Below, piece by piece: positions 10,701 through 21,893 of a DNA stretch of 64,000 nucleotides. Location: assembly GCA_039566865.1 (NCBI GenBank), contig CM076958.1, positions 9,462,501-9,526,500 of the forward strand, in the 5' to 3' direction. The number at the start of each line of letters is the position of its first letter. Position 1 is the first letter of the stretch. Position numbers and translations under genes: made by a program. The notes beneath the pieces are model-generated. The model had not been told where the DNA came from. It saw nothing but the letters and a program-made list of their open reading frames with translations, and searched no databases. Source of the DNA: Aurelia coerulea (lineage: Eukaryota > Cnidaria > Scyphozoa > Semaeostomeae > Ulmaridae).

Positions 10701-11250
10701 TATCATATTTCTGAACTAACTAAAAACTCTCAAGAACATCTGGTATCTTCTTTAAAATCAGAAATTTACTTCCTCTTGACATACTAAAGAATCTTTACTA
10801 TTCCATTTTCTCTTCTTTTCTGTGCTATGGCTCATCAACTTGGGGTCTTTCTTATGACACTTATCTTGAATCTCTTTTCTTATTGCAAAAAAAGATATTG
10901 AGGTCCATTATGTTTCAGCCTTTTTCATCTCCTTCAACACTAATCTTCTTTTCCCTGAAAATTCTTAAGCTGAAGGATATGATTCGTCAAGATATTCTTA
11001 AATTTATTTATAAATCCTTTTATGGTCTCTCCCCTCTTTTTCCCAATTATTTTCAGCTCAGTAGCACAGTCCATAGTCATGAATCTTGTCAGGCCGCTAG
11101 AGGTGACATTTTCAATCCATAAGGAATACCTTTCTATATGGTCTTAGATCATTAAAATATTTGGTGCAAAACTATGGAATGGTATCCCATCCCAACTTTT
11201 ATCAAGATGTCAGTTTCTTTTAACATCTTCAAGTCAAAATTGAAGGAATT
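7739..11250 (+). pseudogene. LINE ORF2 relic: PHD-like finger, endonuclease, reverse transcriptase
   Basis: About 7801-7965 encodes LCTICFKKVHRNQKKLCCCQ then CNHQIHIKY, the C-x2-C...C-x2-C...H pattern of the PHD-like finger that precedes the endonuclease in many CR1 elements. The endonuclease starts near 8190 (VSLFHMNIRSL) and continues after the microsatellite with FLMGDFNTNL (about 8865) and TLIDNIFSS (about 9003). RT lies at 9328-10787 in at least three frames: NSNYRPFSLL, then FIDPQKAFDTVNH (motif A), VPQGSVLGPLLF (motif B) and FADDTNIFY (motif C). The C-terminal remnant is at 10883-11122. Frameshifts lie near 10005, 10262 and 10785. The product would have copied element RNA into DNA; this copy cannot. 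Confidence 0.85.
8643..8823. repeat. (TATG)n microsatellite, about 45 copies
   Basis: About 181 bp of perfect TATG repeats. They give spurious open frames on both strands (YVCM repeats on plus, IHTY repeats on minus). The repeat sits inside the endonuclease part of the CR1-like LINE and separates YRHPSS from FLMGDFN. Confidence 0.98.
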
Positions 11251-11615
11251 CCTTGTCAACGGATATGATCTTTAATTGCTCTTTGCACAGAGGAAAATTG
11301 CTGTTGTTGTTCTTTCTTTCTTTATGCATGTCAGTTGTTCATTGGAGGCTATTCTGGTTTTGTGTTTTTTCAGCAAAAATATTTTGCTATTTTCAGTCCT
11401 TTTATTTGGGGGCTGGGGGCTCTCTCGATTACTTTATCTATTAGAGAGCTCCCCTTTAGACAAATATATCTAAGTACATCTCTTCTCTTGAAGTGTTTCC
11501 CTTTGTTAATTTTTGATTATATTGTAGTTTGTAGTTTGTATCATGTATGGATATTAATTGTTTGTTTTAAGTTACGTTGTATATGTTGTATTCTTATATG
11601 ACTTAGATATGTTGG

Positions 11616-11708
11616 TCAATGAAACTGAAACTGAACTGAAACTGAAACTGAAACTGAAACTGAAACTGAAACTGAAACTGAAACTGAAACTGAAACTGAA
11701 ACTGAAAC
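11616..11708 (+). repeat. (GAAACT)n tail of CR1-like LINE
   Basis: Tandem GAAACT units close the LINE. CR1 and L2 elements end in short tandem repeats instead of poly(A), which supports the clade call. The same tail in reverse (CAGTTT) begins the minus-strand fragment at 48342. Confidence 0.9.
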
Positions 11709-11710
11709 GT

Positions 11711-12217
11711 ACTTTTGGAGATACTCTCGATTAAAGTCAAATTTTGTCCTCTACAGAAGATGACAAATCCGACAAAGTGTCCGAAGGAAATTGTTGCTGT
11801 GGTAAAAGCAGACTTGATAAAACATTTGCATCTTGCTTTTCAATAAACAGTGACTATTTATGCTCTGGAAATGCTGATCAAACATTCTGCTGCCCGTTTT
11901 TCTAGACGAAAAACATTTATCCACATTCTTTGCCACGAGAATGCTGGGTGTAACATTTTCAAAGATTTTTTCCAATTTTCTCAGATTCAAAAATTTACAA
12001 CTCTGTGATAACACGAAAGCCCAATTATTCAGCTTCTAAAATTGCATAACAACTAGTGATTAGAGAACTTCCAAATTTTCGAATGTCTGCCTATAGCTCA
12101 CTCTGCATGGGTTAGATGAAACTTGTGGTATTTTCATCTAAGCACTGTACTCCTTTTCTATCCTTGCTTTCAATGGCATTGGTGATACCCCTTTTAATCT
12201 CTTTGGCCTAAATTTAA
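11711..12217. other. Intron sequence, no feature seen
   Basis: Between the CR1-like LINE and a small MITE. A minus-strand 87-codon ORF (11751-12014) has no recognisable motif. Confidence 0.5.
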
Positions 12218-12404
12218 TAATAGACCTTTTAGCTGTTCTGAAAAGAATCAGAATCGAACAACATTACGTTACATTTTGTAGAATTTTCGAATGTGCACAA
12301 TAGTGATAAAAGCTCTAACGCCACTCGATCGAATGTCGCGTATAAAAATGTATAAGAATAACGCTCGATCCAGGCTGTTTTGTAGAATAGCTAAAAGGTC
12401 TATT
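12218..12404. mobile_element. 187-bp MITE
   Basis: Perfect 16-bp terminal inverted repeats, AATAGACCTTTTAGCT at the left and AGCTAAAAGGTCTATT at the right. A shorter similarity (ACATTTTGTAGAATTTTCG near the left, GTTTTGTAGAATAGC near the right) is internal. Nothing is coded. No clear target duplication is seen. Confidence 0.7.
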
Positions 12405-12610
12405 GTGAAAGCAAAGTTGACGTGTAGGAAGAAAATTTAAAAATGCGTTGGACAATGATGTTACTGAAAGCAATGTCCAAATTTCAGTGCATTGCGCTAT
12501 TGAATTTCTTCCCTTATTATCTCATCTTAATTATCCTATCTTACAAAACTTAGGGTTAGTTTTCGCAAAGTGGGCTTTCACAATGTCAAGCACAATTCTT
12601 AGGGAGAATA

Positions 12611-12899
12611 CCGGGTGTCTCAAAAAAGTACCCCCTTTTGACTGAACAAGGGGACAAAACGACACAATATCAGAACTTTTTGAATCCATAGCTACATTTG
12701 TTGATCTTCAACTTACATGCACATACCTTGGATTTTGAAATCGATCACCAAACACCGGAGATACGAGTTCACTAGGTCAAAATGTGAAGTGCACCTGAAA
12801 CCAGAGGTTTTGAGAAATGGCCTAGCCATGATTTGACACCACACAGGCATTTTGCAAAAGAATTTTCAACTTTGACCTTTAGTTTTTACTTTTGAAAAG
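12611..12899. mobile_element. Single end of a Tc1/mariner-like element
   Basis: TACCGGGTGTCTCAAAAAAG at 12609 matches the termini of the TA-flanked elements elsewhere in the window. No partner end was found; the LINE that follows may have replaced or interrupted the rest. The right limit is approximate. Confidence 0.45.
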
Positions 12900-13131
12900 A
12901 TTTAATACCTTGAATTGCTTCAATTTTTCTTGAAGTGGCTTTTCTTTATGCTTTCAAATCGATTATCAAATGAACTTCGTGTTACTCTCTGTGTTTATTG
13001 TAATTATCGTCAAATTCCTTTCAATCGTGGGTTTTTTAGTTTGGTACGTTTTTTGTTGATTTCTTTAGAAAGTACCAATGGTGGTTGTGGTGTGTATTGC
13101 ATCCTCTTAGGACCAGCGAGAAGACTTCTCG

Positions 13132-16100
13132 ATGACGATGCCGGTTGAGGTCAATCAATGGCGAGCAACAATAGGGTGTTTTCGTTTATCCATTCAAAGA
13201 TTGTGTCCCCTAAGCAAAACTATCAGTCCATTTTCAATTCTTTTCCAAATCGTTAAACTTTATTGGTTTTGTTGTTGTTTCATTGCAATCTCAATCCTCG
13301 TTCTACCCCTTGTTCTGATGACACAGTTTCTTGCAGTGAACTCGGTGGAAACACAGTCCTGTTTTTTGCCTTTGTACGCCCGCATGCATTGCTTTGCGAG
13401 GGGAGTAATTTACACGACTGTTGAACTTCTCAAACGAATCCCACTCGGTGTCATTGGTCTCATTCGTCATAAGCATTTTGTTGTCAAGCAATGTCTTTTC
13501 CAGTATACTTATTTTTACATTGCATGTATGACATGCTACACACTTCATACACAATGGTTGGTTTTTGCGACCATCCTGCTCTGTGGGGATGTTGAAACTA
13601 ATCCTGGTCCTGAAACGTTTAATGTTTGCTGTTGGAATTTGAATAGTATTGCTGCACATGATTTTTTAAGAATTTCCCTTATTGAGGCATATAACTCGGT
13701 GTGTAACTATGACTTAATCGGTATTGTAGAAACTCACATTGACAGCACCGTTGACGAAGATAGGCTTGCACTTGACGGCTATACATTCCATAAAGAAAAC
13801 CATCCACAAAATGTGAAAAGAGGGGGTGTTGGGCTTTACGTAAGAGATTCTCTCCCTTCAAAAAATCGTCCTGACCTGGTTACTCTCCCAGAATGCGTTG
13901 TTTGTGAGACCCAATTAAACAAGAAAAAGTACTTTTTTGTTGTAATTTATAGAAGTCCAAGTCAAAATCAGAATGAATTTGATCATTTCACGATTAATTT
14001 TGAGATGTTGCTGTCAAAACTGCATGCTGAGAATCCTTTTTGCGTTGTTATCACCGGTGACTTCAACTGCCGCTCGACCCAATGGTGGGAACATGATATT
14101 GAGAATAACGAAGGAAAGCTGTTTGAGCCGTTAACGTCTGACCTTGGTCTTCATCAGCTGATTTCAGAACCAACGCACTTGATGGGAGATTCTAAATCCT
14201 GCATTGATTTAATTCTAACTGATCAGCCTAACCTCGTCATAGAATCTGGTGTCCATCCGTCTCTACACGAGCAATGTCATCATCAAATTGTTTATGGAAA
14301 ATTATCTGTCTCGAACATAGCACGACCTCCTTATACCCGCAGGATTTGGTACTATGATAAGGCTGATTTTGCCGCCATTATGAAAAGTATAGAGATGTTT
14401 AATTGGCACGAGTATCTCTACAAAATTGAATGCCCCAATGAGTAGGTGAAATTGCTAAACGAAGTGCTGTTAAACATTTATTCAAATTTCATTCCAAATC
14501 AAACTAAAACTATTCAGCCTCGCCAATTGCCCTGGATAACACCAGCTGTCAAAAGATTTTTAAGGAAAAAGAATCATGCTTACAAAACCTTTGTGAGGAA
14601 CGGTCAGCCAGAAGACAAGCTCGAAGGAATACTAAATATGGTAGCTGAAGGTGCAAAAATGATTGATGATGCAAAACAAAATTACCTCCGTAAGACAGGG
14701 CAAACCCTAGAAAATCCAGGGACATCTAGCAAAACCTACTGGTCTTTAATCCATACTGTTCTAAATAAGGCAAAAATTCCTATAATACCACCCCTTTTAG
14801 AGAATGGGTTATTCATTACGGATTTTACTGAAAAGGCATAGGTATTTAATGACTATGTCATCCTCCAATGCACGACCATCGACACTGGCAGTGAGATTCC
14901 ACAAGATATCCCGGGAATTTCAACCCTGATTGGGGATTTTGACATCTCAGAGGAAAAGATACTGAAAATCATAAGATCACTTAATCCTAACAAAGCACAT
15001 GGCTGGGATGGTATTTCTATAAGAATGATAAAAGTAAGCGATGCTTCATTAGTTACTCCTCTTAAAATAGTATTCACGAACTGTTTGAAACATGGTGTAT
15101 TTCCTGAAATATGGAAGTGTGCAAATGTAGTCCCGGTTCATAAGAAAAACGAAAAAAATGTAAAGAGTAACTACCGTCCTATTTCTCTTCTACCAATTTT
15201 TGGGAAGATGCTTGAAAAACTTGTGTACGATTCTTTATACACACATCTTGTTTCGTGTGATTTACTTAACCCCAATCAGTCTGGCTTTCGTCCCGGTGAC
15301 TCGACAGTCAACCAGTTGATTTCCATAATGCATACAATTTTTGAGGCATTTGACTGTAATCCCCCACTCGATGTTCGTTCTGTGTACCTCGACATTTCGA
15401 AAGCATTTGACAGAGTATGGCACGATGGTCTTATTCATAAACTGAAACGATGTGGTGTCTCGGGACAACTTCTCTCTCTTATCCAAAGTTTCCTTAAGGA
15501 TCGAAAACAGCGAACTGTTCTGAATGGGCAGTGTTCTAATTGGGGGGATATTTTAGCAGGAGTGCCCCAGGGTTCTATCTTAGGACCATTATTCTTTCTT
15601 GTGTATATAAATGATCTCACTGCAGATTTAAAATGTAATGTTAAACTTTTTGCCGATGATACGTCCTTGTTTACGGTTGCCCGAGAAGCTAATGAAGCTG
15701 CACAACACATGAACCATGACCTACAACTGATAAGCCAGTGGGCCCATGATTGGAGGATGTCTTTCAATCCCGATCCGCAAAAGCAAGCTGTTGAAGTACT
15801 ATTTTCAAGGAAAAGAAATGAAATAGATCATCCAGTGATCCTCTTCAACAACATACCCGTAAAAAAGTAGATGAACATAAACACCTAGGTATTATCTTGG
15901 ACTCAAAACTTTCTTTCTCAGCTCATATTAAAGCTGCTATCTCTAAAACGAGAAAGGGCATTGGTTTGCTAAAGTATCTCTCCAAATATTTGCCCAGGAA
16001 TACCCTAAACGAATTGTATAAACTTTATGTACGACCCCACCTGGACTACGGGGATGTTATTTATCATATTCCAGCTAAAGTATGTGAATTCAGTCAAAAC

Positions 16101-16883
16101 ATTATTTTACCAAATTTAATGGAAAAATTAGAATCTGTCCAATATTCTGCTGCACTTGCTGTAACAGGAACATGGAGAGGATCATCACGAGAAAAACTGT
16201 ATGCAGAGCTTGGCTGGGAGTCACTAAGTTCCCGTAGATGGAGTAGACGCCTTACTTTATTCTATAAGATCATAAATAACCTCACTCCATTGTATACAAA
16301 GGAGCCAATCCCACTTCTTCAACAGCCAAACTACTCTCTTCGCAACCAGGATGTTATTGGGCGAATAAGGGCAAGAACAGATAAATTTCTATCAAGTTTC
16401 TATCCCAATTGCATCTCTGAATGGAATAAACTTGATCCAGCAATCAGACTTGCACCTTCTGTCGCTGTCTTTAAAACAAAGCTTCTGTCAATAATTCGTC
16501 CCCGTGCAAAGTCTGTTTTCGGTATTCATGACCCAATAGGCTTAGGTTATCTTTTACAAATCAGGGTCGGTCTCAGCAAATTGAATTTTCACAAATTCAA
16601 GCACAATTTTAGGGATACAGTGAACCCAATGTGCCCAACGAATGATGGCATTGAGGATACGGAGCACTTTTTGTTGCTTTGCCCTTCATTCGACATTCAA
16701 CGACAAGATCTTCTCGCTGGAGTTTCAGAATTGTTGCGACCATTTGTCCAAATCGACGCCCTTCCAAACAATGTTCTGGTTCAATACTTATTGTATGGTA
16801 ATGAAGAACTTTCTGACGAAGTGAATAAAAATATACTCGAACAGACTCTAAGTTTCATCCACAAAACAGGTCGGCTTGGATAA
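13132..16883 (+). pseudogene. Family A LINE polyprotein: hydrophobic leader, 2A motif, endonuclease, RT
   Basis: Residues 1-151 are unlike the rest, with hydrophobic stretches at about 40-66 and 123-150. Residues 152-160 are a 2A-like motif. An APE-type endonuclease follows: CCWNLNSI, IGIVETHID, VITGDFNCRS, SCIDLILTD, HHQIVYGK. RT shows SNYRPISLLP, VYLDISKAFDRVW (motif A), AGVPQGSILGPLFF (B), KLFADDTSLF (C) and EHKHLGIILDSKLS. The C-terminal part has CPTNDGIEDTEHFLLLCP, a CCHC-like region typical of these elements. Breaks: TAG at 14443-14445, where a related copy has Gln; TAG at 14839-14841; and a one-base frame change in an A run near 15863-15868. The start at 13132 is the first Met in frame but is not proven. 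Confidence 0.85.
13585..13611 (+). other. 2A-like ribosome-skipping motif (GDVETNPGP)
   Basis: Codons 152-160 of the LINE ORF read GDVETNPGP, which fits D-(V/I)-E-x-N-P-G-P. In picornaviral and LINE 2A peptides the Gly-Pro bond is skipped during translation, releasing the upstream product. The motif sits directly after the hydrophobic leader and just before the endonuclease (CCWNLNSI begins nine residues on), as reported for 2A in some trypanosome and sea-urchin LINEs. Activity here is inferred from the motif alone. Confidence 0.85.
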
Positions 16884-17428
16884 CTTCAAACAATCGTTTT
16901 ACGCCACACAACCACTATGTACACTTTTCCCCGTATATTTTGTAAGTCTGTTTCACATTTGATGTTAGGCACATCAAGGGTGAATGAAAATTCATCCACA
17001 CAAAATCGACAGTATTTCGGACCATCGATATTGCGAATCAGAAACCCAGAGCTGACAGCATATGCGCAATGTGTTGAGCGTTGGGGACTCTGGAGGGGGA
17101 TCAGTAGCGGTAGCAACTGCTGTCGTTGTTGTTCTCTCGTCCGGGGTTCTTATTGCTCAGCATCATACTACTATGCTGGCCTTACATCCAATGTGAAACG
17201 GATTCTAGTATTCATCAGTAATTTATCGTATTTGTAGCTTTATGTAGTTGTTTATTTAGTTGCTATTTTTTGCATGTCTTTATGTTAATGTCCACGGGGT
17301 AGTCATTGTCTTTTGCTCCTTGTGGTCCCGTCCCTGTAGTGTTGTATAGTCTGTAAAGTAATTAGAAAGTATGGTAGGATGTAGATGTAACATGTATTGT
17401 AACATTTTAAATGATTATATAAAAAAAA
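16884..17428 (+). other. 3' UTR of family A LINE copy 1
   Basis: The sequence contains GGGGTAGTCATTGTCTTTTG near 17297 and TGTAGTGTTGTATAG near 17334. Both recur in the stubs at 18.8, 19.2 and 22.1 kb and, more distantly, at 45.8 kb. It ends in an A run near 17420-17428. This conserved tail is likely the part recognised by the element's own RT. Confidence 0.7.
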
Positions 17429-17454
17429 TACAACTGTTATTGTATGGCAATAAA

Positions 17455-18360
17455 GATTTTCCCATTTCACTGAATAGATATTTATATAGGAAAAAGACGT
17501 TTACTGGTCTTTATACTGACTTCTCTAGCCTAGCCCCAACTAAGTATAAGATTAATTTAATTAGGGTTCTGGTTTATCGTGCTTTCCACATTTGCTCTTC
17601 ATACCGCAATTTTCATGAAGAAAATTAAGAAAATCTTAACTGAGAATCCCCAAGAGCCTTATTGATCGTATTATTAAAAAATTTTTGGATCGCCAATTTA
17701 GGCCCAACCCCCCCAAAGAGGCGGATAATAAAGTCCCCCTTCTATTTTGTATACCTTTTCTTGGGCACTACAGTCTACAAATTAAGACCTAGGTAGAATT
17801 ATTAAGAAATGTTATCCTAATATCCAATTGAGGGTTATTTTTCGGTCCCCAAAACGCATTGGATCACTCTTCCCGTTTTCTGTTGTTTACAAGTTTCAGT
17901 GTCCTGGCTGCCATGCCTCGTACTATGGAAAAACATCACGTAATTTGATTACTCGATGCAGAGAGCACTTGGGAATTAACAAAGCTGGTCTTAAAATAAA
18001 AGGGAGTTCTTCTGCCATAGGGGATCATATTAACCAATCAGGACACGCCGCGTCTCTCTATTTTAGACAGAGCCAATAATGATTTTGACTTGCTCATTCA
18101 CGAAAGCCTTTTGATTTTACGAGATCGACCTGAACTCAATTCACAGCAGTCATCTATCCCTTTAGTTCTTTTTTGATTTCATCCTCTTGGGACTTAGGCC
18201 TCGGGTTCCCTCTCGCGTAGGAAATGTAACTCACGCTTGTTTTTCCCTTAACTCTTGTTTATCTTAGGGTATAAATTACTGTTTATCTCTTAATTAATTG
18301 CTGATGATGAACCTAGACAGGTTCGAAACGTACAACATGTTTAATTCAATAATTTCTTAA
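17455..18360 (+). pseudogene. Penelope-like element 3' fragment (late RT, linker, GIY-YIG)
   Basis: Plus-strand fragment. LYRKKTFTGLYTDFSSLAP and YKINLIRVLVYRAFHICS match almost word for word the Penelope-like protein at 32972-35040. After several frameshifts, VVYKFQCPGCHASYYGKTS and TRCREHLGINKAG represent the GIY-YIG endonuclease. The ORF end (LLIHESLLILRD) is followed near 18178 by a stop, then about 120 bases and a hammerhead-like motif. Penelope-like elements encode one RT plus GIY-YIG protein and use the nuclease for integration. This copy is dead. Confidence 0.85.
18290..18346 (+). ncRNA. Hammerhead ribozyme-like motif of the Penelope-like element
   Basis: The core CTGATGA (18301-18307) is followed by one unpaired T, then a 6-bp stem II (GAACCT with AGGTTC, loop AGAC), then GAAAC (18325-18329). 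Stem III can form as ACGT with ATGT around ACAAC, and the cleavage-site triplet would be GTT. Stem I pairs TTAATTG before the core with TAATT after the site (about 5 bp). Penelope-like elements are known to carry hammerhead ribozymes in their terminal regions. The extra T after the core is non-canonical but is shared with the second copy at 31489-31517. Activity is unproven. Confidence 0.5.
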
Positions 18361-18429
18361 CCGTTTATGTCTACTGAATGTCAACTATCGATTTGTGTCA
18401 ACTACTGATTTTGTCAACCACCGATTTTT

Positions 18430-18830
18430 GTCAACTTTACTGGAATGTCTATATGAAGAATAATGAAATATACAATGATTGTCGTCGCTTGTCTCATCCT
18501 TCACTGAATAGACATATCCACGAGCTTACGCTACATTTTATCCATGAAAATGGTCGATTCGAGTGAATTTCTGAAGTCACTTACCCATCCTTTCATAAGT
18601 CACCCGATTTTGTAACTTGTTTGTAGGAATTTGTCGCGTAGTTAAAGTAGTTAAAGTAGTTAAAGTAGTTTCTTTTGTTTTATATCGTTATTTAATGGCT
18701 TCGGGGTAGACACAGCCTTTTGCTCCCTGGGGTTGGTCGTCCTAGTAGTATTATAGAGTAATTTTGTAAGTAATGTAGTTCGTAATGTGCATTGTAAAAT
18801 TTTATTTGGACTATTTCATATCAAAAAAAA
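18430..18830 (+). mobile_element. 5'-truncated family A LINE stub 1
   Basis: The last codons of ORF2 (HELTLHFIHENGRFE, stop at about 18565) are followed by the family 3' UTR (GGGGTAGACACAGCC near 18705) and a short A run at about 18823-18830. A (GTAGTTAAA)n-like run lies at 18640-18670. It directly abuts stub 2. Confidence 0.65.
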
Positions 18831-19300
18831 TTTCAACAGAAATCTACTCGAATTAACTCTACACTTCATCCACGTAACTGGTCGGTTTGATTGAAATCTA
18901 TTGAGACTTCAGCTATATACTAAGCAACCACCAAGTCCCTTATCGTAATGTTTCTTTCCTTTGTAAATTCTGTTTCACATCAGATGTCAGGCATTTTACT
19001 TACCTTAATCAACAATACACGAGCTGCGCTCTTGATATAATTAAATTCATCGCAACCCTGACCTGATATCTGATATGACACAGAATCTAGTATAGTATCC
19101 ATTAATTTTTAATTGTTCGTAGTGTGTTTGTATACAGTTAAACATTTCGTGTCTTTATATGTTGGCCATGGGGTAGTCATTGTCTTTAGCTCCCCTTGGT
19201 ATCGTGCCTGTAGTGTTGTATAGTAATTAGAATAGGTATAGTAGAATGTAAGATATATTGTAAATTTTATATTTGAATAAGAAAACCCCGGACTTGTCCT
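18831..19300 (+). mobile_element. 5'-truncated family A LINE stub 2
   Basis: It starts inside ORF2 with LLELTLHFIHVTGRFD, stop near 18890. The 3' UTR shares CAACCACCAAGTCCC and GGGGTAGTCATTGTCTTTAG with copy 1 and stub 3. It lies head to tail with stub 1. Confidence 0.7.
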
Positions 19301-19317
19301 TTAATGTATGGTGATAA

Positions 19318-21893
19318 ATCATCATCATCATCATCATTAATTTATTTACAAAGTGGGCTGAAACAAAACTATAGCTAAAATTACAGCTAATTAAGGCCTA
19401 CTTATTTACAAAATTTACAATCTAATCTAAAAATAATATGTATATGTATAATTACAATATTTTCACTGACTATCCTGTTATGAACCCAACCTGTTGTACA
19501 TATGTTTTGCAAAGCCTACAGTTGCACTTATCACCATTCCAGCACCTTATTTGCTTTTTGAAACTTTGAAGGGTGCTGGAGTCTTTATCTCGTGTGGTAG
19601 CAGCTGCCACATTCTATTTCCAAGGAAAGCTACAGACTCGATTCTGAAGGACGTAGTGCGTACTTTTGGAAGCAGCGCGTCGGTCCCATGCCTCAAGTCG
19701 TAGCCAGTGTTCCGCTGGGTGAAAATATCCTTCATAAAAGATAGACTTAGATCTAATGTTGTTTGAAAAATCTCAGTCATAAGCAACTGTAGGTTTCTTA
19801 TATGGATGGGCACTGAATTTGTCTGCTCCAGGAGAAAACCAAAATCATGTTCGTAATCTTTCTGTGCAATGCGCAAAGCCCTTTCGTGAACGTGATTTAT
19901 TCTTTGATTCAAGGTTCTATCGCAGAACATCCAAACAAGTGGACAATAGCTAAAATGGGATAATATGAAAGCACTCATTAGTTGCTGCAGTTTTTCTGTG
20001 TCCATGTAACAGGATATTCGGTTAAGAGCATGAAATTTTTGGCTGGCTTTCTTACATAGAGATTTGACATGTTGTTTGAAGGAAAGAGATCGATCAAATT
20101 TTATGCCAAGAAGATTCTCCTCTGTAGATTCTTTCAAACAAGCGCCTCCTATTTTGATGGATACTTCATTGTCTTTTGCACCGAAAATCATTAAATGGTA
20201 TTTATCCTCATTTAGCTTCATGAGATTGTTCGGAAACCACTCAGTTAACTTAAGGGCATCATTTTCTAAATGCGCAATTACATTATCGATTTTTGGACCA
20301 TACGCATAAATCGTTTGTATCGTCCGCATAGTTACATATTTCGGTCTCCTCTAGGAACAGGAACAAGTAATTCAGGTATATGTTGAACAAAAGGGGGCCT
20401 AGGACAGAACCTTCCTGTACACCTAGGGTGGTCTTTGTCCACGTGCTGAATGAACCATTGTCCTTTACCCTTTGTTTCCTGTCGACGAGATAGCTATGGA
20501 TGAACTGCAATGCAGATCTACTGAAACCTTATGCATTCAATTTTGCAATCAATAATTCGTGATTTAGACAATCAAAGGCTTTCGAAAGGTCCGTCAGGAC
20601 GGCCCCTGCGACGCCTCCGCTGTCCAACGGCTTTTTGCAGGTTTCGACTAAACGTAGAAGTGCATGCTGTGTACCATAGCCCTCTCGAAATTCGCAGAGG
20701 AGTGGAGACAAGAAACATTGGACAAAGGGCAGCATAACTGTAATAGGTCGGTAGTTTTTCTTGGAAAAGGCATCCTCTTTTTTGAAGAGTGAGCTTACAT
20801 CTCCAGCTTTCAATTCTTTGGGAAAAGTACCCTAGGATAAACCAGAGTTGAATGAATTTCGAATGGCAACAGAAAATACATCAGAATTTTCCTTCAGGAT
20901 TTTTGCAGGGATGCAATCAACTGGAGCAACCTCTTCCATAGTGACCTCTCTGAACTCAAAATTGTTGGAAAGCATAGCTTGCTCATTTATTTTGCAGATA
21001 CTTGGATGAGCTTCATATTTCTTAATAGATTTGTCAATGGGATCTAGTATATCACTTGTTGGCAGCAAAAGTGAGTCATTTTCAGAGATCCTTAGGCTGT
21101 TTGTGATATTTAAGTAATGATTGAAGATCTCTGCAATTTCACAGTCCTGACTTATCATTTTGTCGTCTTCAATTAGAGTAATGAACGAATTTACTTGCAC
21201 TTTATCTGAGAATAGTGGCTTTACAGTTTTCCAAAACTTGTGATTATCTGTCAGATTTTTAGGGTCAATATTCTTGTAGTAATCAAATTTGGCCCTTCTC
21301 AGGAATTTTTGCACATTTGTTCCTCTGCTCTTTGAATGCATTAAGTTTTTCTTCAGTTCTACTGTCGTTATACTTATTGCGAAGCTTGGTTCTATGCATG
21401 TGTTCTTTACGCAAGGCTTTAGTCATAAAAGGTCCATCGTTTGCACGAATATACTTTTTCTTAACGGGTGCATGTTCATTCAGCACGACCATGACCACAG
21501 CTTTAAAAGCACCATTGTCCTCATTCTCATTTAATTCAGACGAGAACATATACAAAAGATGAGTTTTGAAGTCTACGGCGCTAAATCGGCTGTAGTCCCT
21601 ATAGATAACTATCTTAGGCTCCCTTTTGACATACCCACCCTTTAAAAGGGTGACAATCATAACATGAAAATCCGACAGTCCTTTTTCTATCGTAACAGTG
21701 CTCTGAAAGTTCTTTCTTCTGTTTGTTAGAATTAAATCAATACAGCGGGGACTGTCGGACTTAAAACAGGTTGGGCTCTTAACAAGACTAGCTAAGTCAT
21801 AATTTTCGATGAAAGTACTGGTGGCATCTTCGTCTATTTTGTTATTAAAATCTCCTATTAAAACGACCTCCCTGATGATATTGATAGCAATAT
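19318..21893 (-). mobile_element. L2-like LINE, 5'-truncated, minus strand
   Basis: The minus-strand copy ends at 19318-19340 in a (GAT)n tail. Reading leftwards from 21893 it gives the second half of the endonuclease (VVLIGDFNN, PRCIDLILTNRRKN), then connector, RT and C-terminal domains. It is related to the fragment at 31805-32968. It is 5'-truncated against family A stub 3, which begins at 21894. Confidence 0.82.
19547..21868 (-). pseudogene. L2-like LINE ORF2 relic (endonuclease, RT, C-terminus)
   Basis: Pieces in different frames, from 21868 down. Endonuclease: VVLIGDFNNKIDEDA and SPRCIDLILTNRRKN. Connector: SALNENEDNGAFK-type block at about 21283-21660. RT front: 20832-21341. Motif A: VLTDLSKAFDCLNHELLIAK at 20529-20813. 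Motifs B/C: TLGVQEGSVLGPLLFNIYLN and CNYADDTN at 20283-20510. Thumb and C-terminus: 19547-20329, with LLGIKFDRSLSFKQHV and SHFSYCPLVWMFCDR. Motif B reads VQEGS where VPQGS is usual. At least four frameshifts make it inactive. Confidence 0.82.

Larger units (their letters stand above)
6730..11710 (+). mobile_element. CR1-like LINE, decayed, with ORF1, PHD, endonuclease and RT relics
   Basis: A non-LTR retrotransposon on the plus strand, nearly full length but full of frameshifts. In order it shows a coiled-coil ORF1 relic, a PHD-like zinc finger, an APE-type endonuclease, reverse transcriptase, a C-terminal region and a 3' UTR ending in a hexanucleotide tail (GAAACT)n at 11616-11708. A large TATG microsatellite splits the endonuclease region. 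The left border was not resolved; 6730 is approximate. Confidence 0.82.
12900..17428 (+). mobile_element. 2A-bearing LINE (family A, copy 1), near full length
   Basis: A non-LTR retrotransposon on the plus strand. It has one long ORF of about 1,250 codons (13132-16883) broken by two stop codons and one frameshift, then a 3' UTR ending in a short A run near 17425. Other copies of the family in the window are 41024-45929 (5'-truncated) and stubs at 18430-18830, 18831-19300 and 21894-22170; a sister lineage is at 35971-39130. The left border, before the ORF, is approximate. The clade lies in the CR1/Jockey group by RT motifs; I cannot place it more finely. Confidence 0.82.

Noticed and set aside
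13132..13611. Hydrophobic leader as an independent host membrane protein
   Set aside because: It is in frame with, and directly joined through a 2A motif to, a LINE endonuclease; better read as the LINE N-terminus.
17371..18079. Short plus-strand ORFs as separate genes
   Set aside because: They are pieces of a frameshifted Penelope-like protein that align to the copy at 32972-35040.
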